NCBI GenBank assembly: GCA_902800905.1
Contig: CADCGC010000005.1
Coordinates: forward strand, 1 to 52,853
Length of the DNA: 52,853 nt
Reading direction: 5' to 3'
From: an uncultured Erysipelotrichaceae bacterium
GTDB lineage: Bacteria > Bacillota_I > Bacilli_A > RFN20 > CAG-826
Under the pieces are notes generated by a model. That model did not search any database, was not told the origin of the DNA, and saw nothing but the letters and a program-made list of their open reading frames with translations. The translations under genes were made by a program, and so were the position numbers. Numbering within the stretch: position 1 is the stretch's first letter; every line of letters starts with the position of its first letter. Shown here piece after piece: positions 1-8,648 of the stretch.

Positions 1-355
1 AAGGGTTTGGCTGTTCGCCAATTAAAGTGGTACGCGAGCTGGGTTCAAAACGTCGTGAGACAGTTTGGTCCCTATCTGTCGTGGGCGCAGGAAGTTTGAA
101 TGGATTTGACCTTAGTACGAGAGGACCGGGTTGAACATGGCAATGGTATATCGGTTGTCACGCCAGTGGCATGGCCGGGTAGCTACCCATGGAACGGATA
201 AACGCTGAAAGCATCTAAGCGTGAAGCCAACCATAAGATGAGACTTCCCATTCGCAAGAAGTAAGACCCCTTCAAAGTTAGAAGGTTGATAGGTCGGAAG
301 TGTAAGTGCTGTGAGGCATTTAGCTGACCGATACTAATAGGTCGAGGACTTAATT
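1..355 (+). rRNA. rrl: 23S ribosomal RNA, 3' end (partial)
   Basis: The first ~355 bases match the conserved 3' end of bacterial 23S rRNA. They include the sarcin-ricin loop region (AGTACGAGAGGACC at about 114-127) and the terminal helix strand near 344-355. The 5' part lies outside the window. The 3' boundary is set by comparison with the E. coli end and may be off by a few bases. Confidence 0.97.
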
Positions 356-467
356 TCTAAGATTTTTATAAAAGAGTCCATAAGTAAAATTTATGTTTAA
401 CTTTAACGAAAGAAAGAGTAATGTATTAATATCTAGTTTTCAGAGAACAAAGTTCTCTAAATAAAAA
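356..467 (+). other. 23S-5S spacer
   Basis: This AT-rich spacer carries a perfect 7-bp hairpin, AGAGAAC-aaa-GTTCTCT, just upstream of the 5S gene. It is probably a processing or antitermination element of the rRNA transcript. No tRNA lies in the spacer. Confidence 0.6.
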
Positions 468-577
<110 letters not shown>

Positions 578-585
578 TTTTTTTA

Positions 586-614
586 TTTATAAAAAAATAG
601 ACCTATACTATAAT
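586..614 (+). promoter_or_regulatory. Promoter with predicted leaderless start
   Basis: A -35 TTTATA (586-591), 17-base spacer and perfect -10 TATAAT (609-614) are followed by only six bases before the ATG at 621. The predicted transcription start is therefore at or next to the start codon. The same arrangement occurs before lepB. Confidence 0.6.
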
Positions 615-620
615 AAAACT

Positions 621-1841
621 ATGAAAGTAAATGTAATTAGATTATCGAACTCGCTTGATCCAAATGCGAACTTTAAAAAAGAAGATGATTTATTCATCGA
701 AGAAATAAATAATGAATTATTTGAAGATGACCTTGAACTAGTTGAAGATCCTTCAATTCCGTATTCAATAGTTTTTATTGAAACTGGTGGTAGTGAACAA
801 CATTTTGTGAAGGTTGAAAAAGATTTACCACGACCAATCATTTTACTCTCAACTTGTAAAAATAACTCACTTCCTGCATGTTTTGAGATAAAAACCTATT
901 TAAATAATCATAATCAAGAAGATGCGATTTTACTTTTTGGAAGTGAAAAAGATATCGCTTATACATTAAAAGATGTCATCAAATTATTAACCGCGAGAAG
1001 TTATGTTGAAGGATCATCTTTAGGAGTAATTGGAAAACCAAGTGATTGGCTAATTGCCTCCACTGTTGACTATGAAGAAGTTAAGAATCGATTCAATATC
1101 ACTTTGATTGATATTCCTACCAGCGAATTAAAAGAAGAGATTGATAAAGGAATTTTACCAGATATTCCTAAATATGATTTTTATAAGAAACTCGCTAAAG
1201 ATAACGAATATTTTGATGGAGCGCTTAAAATCTATTCAGGGATTAGAAGAATCGTTGAGAAATATAATCTAAAAGGATTTACAATCCGCTGCTTTGATTT
1301 AATTAGTGAATATAAAAACACTGCTTGTTTAGCTTTAGCAATGCTTAATGATGAAGGAATCATTGGAACTTGTGAAGGTGATATTCCAAGTATGTTAACA
1401 ATGTTCTTTGTTAGAGCGGTCAGCGGACAAACATCATTCCAAGCCAATCCAAGTAAGATTGATTTAAACAATCAAACATTATTACTCGCTCATTGCACAA
1501 TTCCATTTTCAATGGTTAAAAATCCAGAGTTTATGACCCATTTTGAAAGTGGCTTAGGAATAGGAATTAGAGGAAAATTAGATGAAAGAGATATCACAAT
1601 TGTGAAATTATCTCCTAAACTAAACCATTCTTTATTCTTAGAAGGAAAAGTTATTTCTAATCCAGAATTAACTAATTACTGCCGCACTCAAATTGAAGTT
1701 AAATTTGAAGAAGATGATGGACTATTTACTTTATTAAGAGAAGATTTCGGAAATCATCTCATTGTGGTATATGGAAATATTGTTTCTGAGTATTTAAATC
1801 TCCTTCATTTTTATAATCAAAAGAGTAAGGAAAATTCATAA
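621..1841 (+). CDS. L-fucose/L-arabinose isomerase-like protein
   Basis: This 406-aa protein resembles the L-fucose/L-arabinose isomerase fold family. The middle contains the GSSLGVIGKPSDWLIAST stretch, and the second half the FTIRCFDLIS / ACLALAMLNDEGIIGTCEGDIPSMLT region with conserved acidic residues typical of the isomerase C-terminal half. The substrate cannot be told, and no pentose or fucose pathway gene lies nearby, so it may act on another sugar or sugar phosphate. It sits directly behind the rRNA operon and just upstream of fakA. There is no Shine-Dalgarno sequence before the ATG, and the promoter placement suggests a leaderless mRNA. Family assignment is fairly sure, exact activity is not. 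Confidence 0.75.
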   Translation: MKVNVIRLSNSLDPNANFKKEDDLFIEEINNELFEDDLELVEDPSIPYSIVFIETGGSEQHFVKVEKDLPRPIILLSTCKNNSLPACFEIKTYLNNHNQEDAILLFGSEKDIAYTLKDVIKLLTARSYVEGSSLGVIGKPSDWLIASTVDYEEVKNRFNITLIDIPTSELKEEIDKGILPDIPKYDFYKKLAKDNEYFDGALKIYSGIRRIVEKYNLKGFTIRCFDLISEYKNTACLALAMLNDEGIIGTCEGDIPSMLTMFFVRAVSGQTSFQANPSKIDLNNQTLLLAHCTIPFSMVKNPEFMTHFESGLGIGIRGKLDERDITIVKLSPKLNHSLFLEGKVISNPELTNYCRTQIEVKFEEDDGLFTLLREDFGNHLIVVYGNIVSEYLNLLHFYNQKSKENS

Positions 1842-1842
1842 T

Positions 1843-1871
1843 TTGACATTAATATTCTATATATGTAAAAT
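1843..1871 (+). promoter_or_regulatory. fakA promoter
   Basis: A consensus -35 TTGACA (1843-1848) and -10 TAAAAT (1866-1871) are separated by 17 bases. The predicted transcript starts at about 1878, immediately before a 7-bp hairpin, CTTATGC-ttta-GCATAAG (1880-1897). No Shine-Dalgarno sequence precedes the ATG at 1911. Confidence 0.7.
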
Positions 1872-1910
1872 AATATACTCTTATGCTTTAGCATAAGACC
1901 CCAAAGAAAA

Positions 1911-3602
1911 ATGAAAACAATTGATAGTAAAACATTAAAATTATTATTAACTAGTGCATCAAACAATTTGTTTAATCACTATCCAGAAGTCGACGCGCTT
2001 AACGTTTTCCCTGTTCCTGATGGAGACACTGGTATCAATATGAACCTCACTATGACTAGTGGGGCTAATGAGATTAACGAATTAAAAGATGACGCAGATT
2101 TATATACAGTTGCCAAAACCTTTGCACATGGCTTACTTATGGGCGCAAGAGGTAATTCTGGCGTTATTACTTCACAAATCTTTAGAGGTTTCGCAAGTGC
2201 TTTAGAAGGTGCTGAAGAAATTGATTCTCTTTTACTTGCTCAAGCCTTTAGAACTGGTAGCGATACTGCTTATAAAGCAGTTATGAGACCGGTTGAAGGT
2301 ACTATTTTAACTGTTGTTAGAGAAAGTAGTGTTGCTCTTTCTAAAAAAGTTAAAGAAGGAATGAGCATTGAAAAGACCTTAGAAATCTTATTAAAAGAAG
2401 CTAATGTTTCACTTAATAGAACTCCGGAACTTTTACCAATTCTTAAAGAAGTTGGTGTTGTCGACTCTGGTGGAACTGGTTTAGTAAGAATCATCGAAGG
2501 TATGTATCTTGCTAGTAAAGAAGAATTTGTTAACCGTAACAGTGATACGATAGGTAATTCTTCAATGATGAGCGCTGCAGCAGCTTCAATCGCTGAAGAA
2601 GAATTTGGATATTGTACTGAATTTATCATGTCCTTAGGACCAGATTCAGTGAAAAAGATCTTTAACCAAAAGAGATTTACTGAATGGCTTAATGACCATG
2701 GACAATCACTAGTGGTTGTTAGAGACGATGATATTGTTAAAGTTCACGTTCACACTCTTACACCAGGAGAAATTCTAAATTTTGCTCAACAATATGGTGA
2801 ATTCTTAAAACTTAAGATTGAGAATATGACTGAACAACATCACGCTCTTGAAAATGGTGCGAAAGTTGAAGAACATGTTGATTTAGTTAAAGAAGAAACT
2901 GTTCACATTGAAGAATCTGACGTTGAATTCATCGATGAGCATAACGCGATTATTGCTGTTAGTAGTGGCGCTGGTATTTCTAAATACTTTAAAGAAATCG
3001 GTGTTTCTGTTGTTGTTAGCGGTGGACAAACCATGAATCCAAGCAGTGAAGACTTCTTATCCGCTATTAATAGATTAAACGTTGATAACATCTTCATTCT
3101 TCCAAATAACTCCAATATCGTTATGGCTGCTAACCAAGCTGCTGATTTAGCAAACGAAAACGGAAAGAATGTCTTTGTTATTCCTTCTAAGACTATTCCT
3201 CAAGGAATTGTTGCAACACTCAACTTTGATCCAGAATCAGACCCAGAAGAAAACCTTAAGAACATGAAATTCTCTCTTAAGAGAATTAAGAGTGGAGAAG
3301 TTACATTCTCAATCAGAGATTGTGAACTTAATGGAATTAAGATTGAAAAAGATGACTTCATCGGTATCTTTGAAAAAGATATCGTTGTTGGAACCAAAGA
3401 TAAATTTGAATGTTTACTCAACTTAATCGACAAGATGGTTGATGATGATAGTGCGCTTCTTACCATTTTCCTTGGTGAAGATGTCACTAGAGAATCACTC
3501 TTTGAAACTAAAAAAGAGATTGAAAGAAGACATCCTGATTTGAATATTGAAGTCATTGAGGGACAACAAAATGTCTATTCTTTCTTAATTGGTATTGAAT
3601 AA
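1911..3602 (+). CDS. fakA: Fatty acid kinase subunit A (DAK/YloV family)
   Basis: FakA phosphorylates fatty acids bound to FakB (DegV-family) carriers. The acyl-phosphate product is used by PlsX/PlsY for phospholipid synthesis from exogenous fatty acids. The 563-aa length fits. The N-terminal DhaL-type domain contains NVFPVPDGDTGINMNL (residues ~31-46, Mg-ATP-binding aspartates) and GARGNSGVITSQ. A DAK1_2-like domain forms the C-terminal part. The fakA-recG-plsX order is typical of Firmicutes. No fakB is in the window. It has its own promoter and a 5' UTR hairpin. Confidence 0.95.
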   Translation: MKTIDSKTLKLLLTSASNNLFNHYPEVDALNVFPVPDGDTGINMNLTMTSGANEINELKDDADLYTVAKTFAHGLLMGARGNSGVITSQIFRGFASALEGAEEIDSLLLAQAFRTGSDTAYKAVMRPVEGTILTVVRESSVALSKKVKEGMSIEKTLEILLKEANVSLNRTPELLPILKEVGVVDSGGTGLVRIIEGMYLASKEEFVNRNSDTIGNSSMMSAAAASIAEEEFGYCTEFIMSLGPDSVKKIFNQKRFTEWLNDHGQSLVVVRDDDIVKVHVHTLTPGEILNFAQQYGEFLKLKIENMTEQHHALENGAKVEEHVDLVKEETVHIEESDVEFIDEHNAIIAVSSGAGISKYFKEIGVSVVVSGGQTMNPSSEDFLSAINRLNVDNIFILPNNSNIVMAANQAADLANENGKNVFVIPSKTIPQGIVATLNFDPESDPEENLKNMKFSLKRIKSGEVTFSIRDCELNGIKIEKDDFIGIFEKDIVVGTKDKFECLLNLIDKMVDDDSALLTIFLGEDVTRESLFETKKEIERRHPDLNIEVIEGQQNVYSFLIGIE

Positions 3603-3624
3603 CAGCCTTAAGGTTGTTATTTTT
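3601..3624 (+). terminator. Hairpin after fakA
   Basis: AACAGCC-ttaa-GGTTGTT (3601-3618) followed by a T-rich run is a modest intrinsic terminator. The TAA stop of fakA overlaps its first bases, and it lies between fakA and recG. Confidence 0.6.
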
Positions 3625-3629
3625 ATTCT

Positions 3630-5633
3630 ATGACAAATAAAAAACTTACTAATTCTCCTAGATTAAATTACCTCCTATATAACATGGGTATTTTTAATTA
3701 TTATGATGTTGTTAATCATTTGCCTAGAAGATATGATGATTATTCCTTAACTAGGGAAAGAGATTTAGAAGATAAAGAACGCGTTGTAATCTACGCGAAA
3801 GTTGTGTCTCAAGTATTAATTAGTAAATCATTTAAAAGGACCTCTGTTGCGTCTTTTGATGTTTTAACTCCTAACAATACTTATTTCAAAATAATCGCTT
3901 ATAATCGTCCTTATTTACCAAAGATTGTTAAGATTGATAGTTATTACACGATCATTGGTGTTTATGATAAAAAAAGAAACACGATTAATATGATCAATAT
4001 CGTTGAAGGAGAAATCAGTAAGAGCAACGCTCTTAGACCAGTTTATTCCCTTCCAAAAGACTACGCGAATAAGGACTTTGTTAAATTGGTCAACAAGTCG
4101 TTGACCGAATTAAAAGGGCAGATATATTCATTAGTTCCTCCTACCTATCAAAAGAAATATCGTTTAGTGAATAAAGAAACCGCTCTTAAATACGCACATT
4201 TCCCAAAGAGTAATGAAGAGATTAGACAAAGTTTAAGACATCTTAAATATGAAGAAGCTTTATTGTTCTCTTTGAAGAACCAAATTATTAAAGAGGAAAA
4301 TAAGTCTTTATCAAAGATAAAGAAAGAACCAATCGACTTAAGTAGTTGTGAAGCCTTTTTAAAGACACTTCCATATGAATTAACCGAAGACCAAGAAGTC
4401 GCTGCTAGTGAGATTATTGAAGACATGAACCAATCGGCTTTGATGTATCGTTTGCTTCAAGGTGATGTTGGAACAGGTAAAACCCTTGTTTCCTTTATCG
4501 CGTTATATGCAAACTATGTTAGAGGAGACCAAGGTGCTTTAATGGCCCCAACAGAAGTTCTAGCAAAACAACACTATGAGAATGCTAAAAAACTATTTGC
4601 AGGAACCAAACTTAGAATTGCCTTATTAGTGGGCTCAACTCCAGCAAGTGAAAAGAAAGAAATATATCGAAATATTGAAGAAGGTGACTATGACATCATT
4701 ATTGGGACTCATGCTTTATTCACGAAGTCTGTTGTTTATTCTTCTTTAGGATTGGTCATCATTGATGAACAGCATCGTTTTGGAGTTAACCAAAGAAAAG
4801 CGTTAATGAATAAAGGTGACCACGCAGATTTACTTATGATGTCAGCGACACCAATTCCTCGTTCCTTAGCCTTATCAATTTATGGGGACTTAGAGATCTC
4901 AACTTTATATAAATTCCCTAACGTTAAAAGAGATGTGAAGACAAAAATCATTTCAACTGAATCAGAACAAATAATGGAAATTGTTCAAGGAACGGTTGAG
5001 GCAAATAGAAAGGTTTATATTGTTGCTCCATTAATTGAATTTAGTGAAGACGGCAAGTATTCCGCAGAGAAGCTTTATGCGCGTTTTGTCATCAAATTTG
5101 GCGCAAAAGTCGGACTTTTGCATGGAAAAATGAAGTCAGAAGAGAAAGAAAAGGTCCTTAATGACTTTGCTTTTGGTGATGTCGATATCCTTGTTTCCAC
5201 TCAAGTAATTGAAGTCGGAATTGATGTTAAAAATGCTTCAACTATGGTGATATATGATGCCTCTTCTTTTGGTTTAGCGTCACTCCATCAATTAAGAGGA
5301 AGAATTGGTAGAGACGGTCATAAGTCACTATGTTTACTCGCTATCGCTAATAGTGAAGATAAGGAAAAACTTGAGATTTTAGTGAAGTCAAATGATGGTT
5401 TTGAAATTGCTGAAAAAGACTTATCAATGAGAGGTCCAGGAGAACTTGTTGGAGTTAGACAATCTGGCATTCCTGATTTTAGATTCATTAATATGATTGA
5501 TGATATTAAGATTTTTGTCGTTGCTCGAGATGACGCTAGAGAAATACTTAAGAATAAAGAAAAACCAGAATTTAAGTGGCTGATAGATTATTGTAAAAGA
5601 AGCATTCAAGAGGAGGATATAGTCAAAGTATAA
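3630..5633 (+). CDS. recG: ATP-dependent DNA helicase RecG
   Basis: RecG remodels stalled replication forks and Holliday junctions. The 667-aa protein has the N-terminal OB-fold wedge region, Walker A GDVGTGKT (~residue 277), the DEQH box in IIDEQHRFGVNQR (~377), SATPIPRSLA, and the C-terminal motifs LRGRIGRDGHKS and SMRGPGELVGVRQSG. Length and motifs match the family. The ATG at 3630 has no Shine-Dalgarno sequence. A weak TTGAAT-N17-TATTTT promoter would place the transcription start at the ATG. Confidence 0.97.
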   Translation: MTNKKLTNSPRLNYLLYNMGIFNYYDVVNHLPRRYDDYSLTRERDLEDKERVVIYAKVVSQVLISKSFKRTSVASFDVLTPNNTYFKIIAYNRPYLPKIVKIDSYYTIIGVYDKKRNTINMINIVEGEISKSNALRPVYSLPKDYANKDFVKLVNKSLTELKGQIYSLVPPTYQKKYRLVNKETALKYAHFPKSNEEIRQSLRHLKYEEALLFSLKNQIIKEENKSLSKIKKEPIDLSSCEAFLKTLPYELTEDQEVAASEIIEDMNQSALMYRLLQGDVGTGKTLVSFIALYANYVRGDQGALMAPTEVLAKQHYENAKKLFAGTKLRIALLVGSTPASEKKEIYRNIEEGDYDIIIGTHALFTKSVVYSSLGLVIIDEQHRFGVNQRKALMNKGDHADLLMMSATPIPRSLALSIYGDLEISTLYKFPNVKRDVKTKIISTESEQIMEIVQGTVEANRKVYIVAPLIEFSEDGKYSAEKLYARFVIKFGAKVGLLHGKMKSEEKEKVLNDFAFGDVDILVSTQVIEVGIDVKNASTMVIYDASSFGLASLHQLRGRIGRDGHKSLCLLAIANSEDKEKLEILVKSNDGFEIAEKDLSMRGPGELVGVRQSGIPDFRFINMIDDIKIFVVARDDAREILKNKEKPEFKWLIDYCKRSIQEEDIVKV

Positions 5634-5653
5634 TGTTTTGAAAACCTATTGGT

Positions 5654-5683
5654 TTTATAATTCATTATTTTTTGATATATTAT
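5654..5683 (+). promoter_or_regulatory. plsX promoter with predicted leaderless start
   Basis: TTTATA (5654-5659), an 18-base spacer and TATTAT (5678-5683) lie six bases before the ATG at 5690. A small hairpin, AAAACC-tatt-GGTTTT (5641-5656), that may end the recG transcript overlaps the -35. Confidence 0.5.
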
Positions 5684-5689
5684 TTAGGT

Positions 5690-6655
5690 ATGATTAGAAT
5701 TGCAGTTGATACATTAGGTGGAGATAATGGTAGCGCTCCTATCGTTGAAGCGATTATTTCTTATTTGAAAGGCAATAAAGATGTCGCTATTACCGCCGTT
5801 GGTAAAAAAGAAGAATTAACTAAACTTGAAGGCATTTGCGAAATAGTGGATGCTCCTGATATTGTTCCTATGGAAGCCGGACCTCTTGAAGTCATGAGAA
5901 TGAAGAACTCATCAATGTATAAGACAGTCATGCTTGCTAAAGAAGGAAAAGTTGACGCAGTTGTTTCTTCTGGATCAACTGGAGGATTCCTTTCTTCATC
6001 CACATTATTATTAAAAACTATTCCTGGAGTTAATAGAGCGGCATTTATTGCTCCTTTCCCAACCAAGATTAAAGGTCATTATGTTGTTATTCTTGATATT
6101 GGAGCGAGTAATGAAAACTCTCCAGAAGAATTGAAACAATTTGCTACTATGGGAATGTTATATTCCAAATATATTCTTGATGTTGAAGAGCCAAAAGTGT
6201 TCCTTCTTTCTAATGGAACAGAGCCAAAGAAAGGCTCTCCTAGCGGTAAAGAAGCCTATAAATTATTAGAAGGAAATCCAAACTTTAAGGGCAATATTGA
6301 AGCAAGAAATGCTTTAAGCGGTGAGGCTGATGTCATTGTTACTGATGGCTTTACTGGAAATATCTTCCTTAAGAGCAGTGAAGGTATGGCAAAGATGATG
6401 AGTGGATTCTTTAAAGATGCATTTAAAAAGAATTTATGGACTATGTTAGGTTATCTTCATGTACGTAAAGGAATTAAGAATATTAGTGAAATCATGGATT
6501 ATAAGTCAACTGGTGGTGCGATGCTTTTAGGTGTCAATGGTGTCGTTGTTAAAGTACACGGTAACGCAGATGAATATTCAATGTACTGTGCGATTAGAGT
6601 AGCTAAGAAACTAGTTGAAAAAGATATTAGAGAGAAGATTAAAGAAGGTATTTAG
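5690..6655 (+). CDS. plsX: Phosphate acyltransferase PlsX
   Basis: PlsX interconverts acyl-ACP and acyl-phosphate, feeding PlsY in phosphatidic acid synthesis. The protein is 321 aa from the ATG at 5690. It starts with the family signature IRIAVDTLGGDNGSAPIVEA and has SSGSTGG, LDIGAS, EPKKGSPSGKEAYKLL and TDGFTGNIFLKSSEG. An upstream in-frame start (5672) adds six non-conserved residues and overlaps the promoter, so it was rejected. In related Firmicutes fabD, fabG and acpP follow; here rnc follows directly. Together with fakA this suggests use of imported fatty acids. Confidence 0.97.
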   Translation: MIRIAVDTLGGDNGSAPIVEAIISYLKGNKDVAITAVGKKEELTKLEGICEIVDAPDIVPMEAGPLEVMRMKNSSMYKTVMLAKEGKVDAVVSSGSTGGFLSSSTLLLKTIPGVNRAAFIAPFPTKIKGHYVVILDIGASNENSPEELKQFATMGMLYSKYILDVEEPKVFLLSNGTEPKKGSPSGKEAYKLLEGNPNFKGNIEARNALSGEADVIVTDGFTGNIFLKSSEGMAKMMSGFFKDAFKKNLWTMLGYLHVRKGIKNISEIMDYKSTGGAMLLGVNGVVVKVHGNADEYSMYCAIRVAKKLVEKDIREKIKEGI

Positions 6656-6658
6656 TTT

Positions 6659-7339
6659 ATGGAATATATTAGTGTTTTCTCTAAATTCGGCGTGACACCT
6701 ACAAATTCTGAGTATTATGAGCTTGCTTTAACGCATCCTTCATGTAACTCTGAAAGAAATACAAAACACCAAGATTATGAGCGTTTAGAATTTGTTGGTG
6801 ATTCAGTTATAGGATTTGTTTCAGCAGACCTTATTTTTAAAGTCCATCAAGAAATGGATCAAGGATTAATGAGTAAGCTCCGTTCTTATTTAGTGTGTTC
6901 TAAATCATTAGCGAACTACGCTCGTAAATTAGGATTTTATGAATATATTCATATCGGTCATTCAATTACACCAGATCAACTCTTTAAGAGCGATAAGATT
7001 TTAGAAGATGTTTTTGAGGCTCTTATTGGAGCGTTATATTTAGATCAAGGAATTGATGTTACGTATCGTGTAATTAAGGAAATCTTATACGAAGATATTT
7101 TAAATACTGGAATCGATGATATTGTTGATAGTAAAACAAGACTTCAAGAGGAAATTCAATCTGAATATCGTGAAGCAGTCAAATACGTTGTTATAGATGA
7201 ATTTGGCCCTGCTCATGATAAAACATTTGTTGTTGAAGTCTTATTTAATGGACTTGTTTTAGGCAAAGGCAAAGGCAAGAGCAAAAAAGCTGCTGAGGAA
7301 GCCGCTGCTAAAGACGCCCTTAGTAAGAGGAGTGTATAA
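6659..7339 (+). CDS. rnc: Ribonuclease III
   Basis: RNase III cleaves double-stranded RNA in rRNA precursors and structured mRNAs. The 226-aa protein has the catalytic signature ERLEFVGDSVIGF (residues 41-53), the second acidic motif ILEDVFEALIGALYLDQG and a C-terminal double-stranded-RNA-binding domain ending KGKGKSKKAAEEAAAKDAL. It starts three bases after plsX and its stop overlaps the ftsY start by one base, so translation is probably coupled. The usual acpP before it and smc after it are absent. Confidence 0.97.
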   Translation: MEYISVFSKFGVTPTNSEYYELALTHPSCNSERNTKHQDYERLEFVGDSVIGFVSADLIFKVHQEMDQGLMSKLRSYLVCSKSLANYARKLGFYEYIHIGHSITPDQLFKSDKILEDVFEALIGALYLDQGIDVTYRVIKEILYEDILNTGIDDIVDSKTRLQEEIQSEYREAVKYVVIDEFGPAHDKTFVVEVLFNGLVLGKGKGKSKKAAEEAAAKDALSKRSV

Positions 7340-8310
7340 TGGGTTTAATCTCGTTTTTAAAAGAAAAGTTTTCTAAAAAGAAAACCGAAGATACAGATTC
7401 TTATACCGAAGGTATGGCGAAATCTCGCCAGAATTTTTCTAATAAGCTAAACTCGCTTTCTAAGAAATACAAGAAAGTTAATCAAGAATACTTCGAAGAA
7501 CTAGAAGAAATTCTAATTGAAAGTGATGTTGGAGTTAAGTTAACTCTTAGAATTATTGATGAAGTATTAGAAGAAAGCAAAAAGAAAAAGATTTCTGACG
7601 CTGAAGAGATTAACGAAATTGTCATCGACCATATGTTTGAAGGATATATGGAAAAAGGTGATTCTTTAACTGAAGTGAGATTTGTTAATGATGGTCCAAC
7701 AGTTTTATTAGTTGTTGGAGTTAATGGAGTTGGTAAAACAACGACCATCGCTAAATTAGCAAAAAGATACCTTGATAAAGGTAAGAGTGTTCTTTTAGTT
7801 GCCGCTGATACTTTTAGAGCAGGAGCAACTGAACAGCTTCAAATTTGGGCTGATAGATTAGGTATTGAACTTGTTAAAGGCGAATATAATTCAGATCCAA
7901 GTTCCGTTGCTTATGATGGAATGGCTAAAGCAAAGAAAGATAATATTGATTTAGTTATTGTTGATGTCTCTGGAAGATTACAAACCAAACAATATTTAAT
8001 GGATGAATTAGCCAAATTAAATAGAGTTATCGCTAAAGTGATTCCAGAAGCACCACATGAAACATTCTTAATTATTGATGCGACAACTGGGCAAAACGGT
8101 GTTGTTCAAGCAAAAGCTTTTGCAGAAGTCACTAAACTCACTGGTGTCGTAATTACCAAGATGGATGGAACTAGTAAGGGCGGAATCATACTTGCTATTA
8201 GAGATGAACTTGGAGTGCCTGTTAGATTCATCGGATTAGGTGAAAAAATGGATGACTTAAAAGAGTTTGATCTTGAAAGTTATATCTATGGATTATGTGT
8301 TGAAAAATAG
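7339..8310 (+). CDS. ftsY: Signal recognition particle receptor FtsY
   Basis: FtsY docks Ffh-ribosome complexes at the membrane. The 323-aa protein has a short charged N-terminal segment, the four-helix N domain and the GTPase G domain. G1 is [28 protein letters not shown] follows, and G4 is [10 protein letters not shown]. The G3 motif reads DVSGRLQ (D209-Q215) instead of the near-invariant DTAGR. The long acidic A domain of E. coli FtsY is missing, as is common in Firmicutes. The gene lies in the rnc-ftsY-ylxM-ffh operon. Confidence 0.97.
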   Translation: MGLISFLKEKFSKKKTEDTDSYTEGMAKSRQNFSNKLNSLSKKYKKVNQEYFEELEEILIESDVGVKLTLRIIDEVLEESKKKKISDAEEINEIVIDHMFEGYMEKGDSLTEVRFVNDGPTVLLVVGVNGVGKTTTIAKLAKRYLDKGKSVLLVAADTFRAGATEQLQIWADRLGIELVKGEYNSDPSSVAYDGMAKAKKDNIDLVIVDVSGRLQTKQYLMDELAKLNRVIAKVIPEAPHETFLIIDATTGQNGVVQAKAFAEVTKLTGVVITKMDGTSKGGIILAIRDELGVPVRFIGLGEKMDDLKEFDLESYIYGLCVEK

Positions 8311-8312
8311 TT

Positions 8313-8648
8313 ATGGAAAAGATCGAAAAGACAATTAGATACACAAAACTATTTAACCTATATGGTTCTCTTCTTTCCGATGCTCAAAAAGAGATTTTAT
8401 CCGATTACTTCTTCGCTGATTTATCTATCTCAGAGATTAGCGAAAATAGGTCAATCTCTAGAGCGGCAGTCGAGGACGCTTTATCAAAAGGAACAAAGAA
8501 ACTTGATTATTACGAAGAGAATGTAAAAAGCCTAGCAAAGCAGGAAAATCTTCGCTCAAAACTCGAAGAATTAGCACGAATTTGTGATGATCAAGAAGAA
8601 ATAAAAATGGTAAAAAAGATAATGGAGGAGCTTGACAATGGCATTTGA
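8313..8648 (+). CDS. ylxM: YlxM-family SRP-associated protein
   Basis: YlxM is a helix-turn-helix protein encoded with ffh; in streptococci it stimulates SRP GTPase activity. The 111-aa protein has the typical start (YTKLFNLYGSLLSDAQKEILSDYFFADLSISEIS) and an HTH region (ISRAAVEDALSKGTKKLDYYE). It begins two bases after ftsY and its last 11 bases overlap the start of ffh, whose Shine-Dalgarno (GGAGG) lies inside this gene. Confidence 0.93.
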   Translation: MEKIEKTIRYTKLFNLYGSLLSDAQKEILSDYFFADLSISEISENRSISRAAVEDALSKGTKKLDYYEENVKSLAKQENLRSKLEELARICDDQEEIKMVKKIMEELDNGI

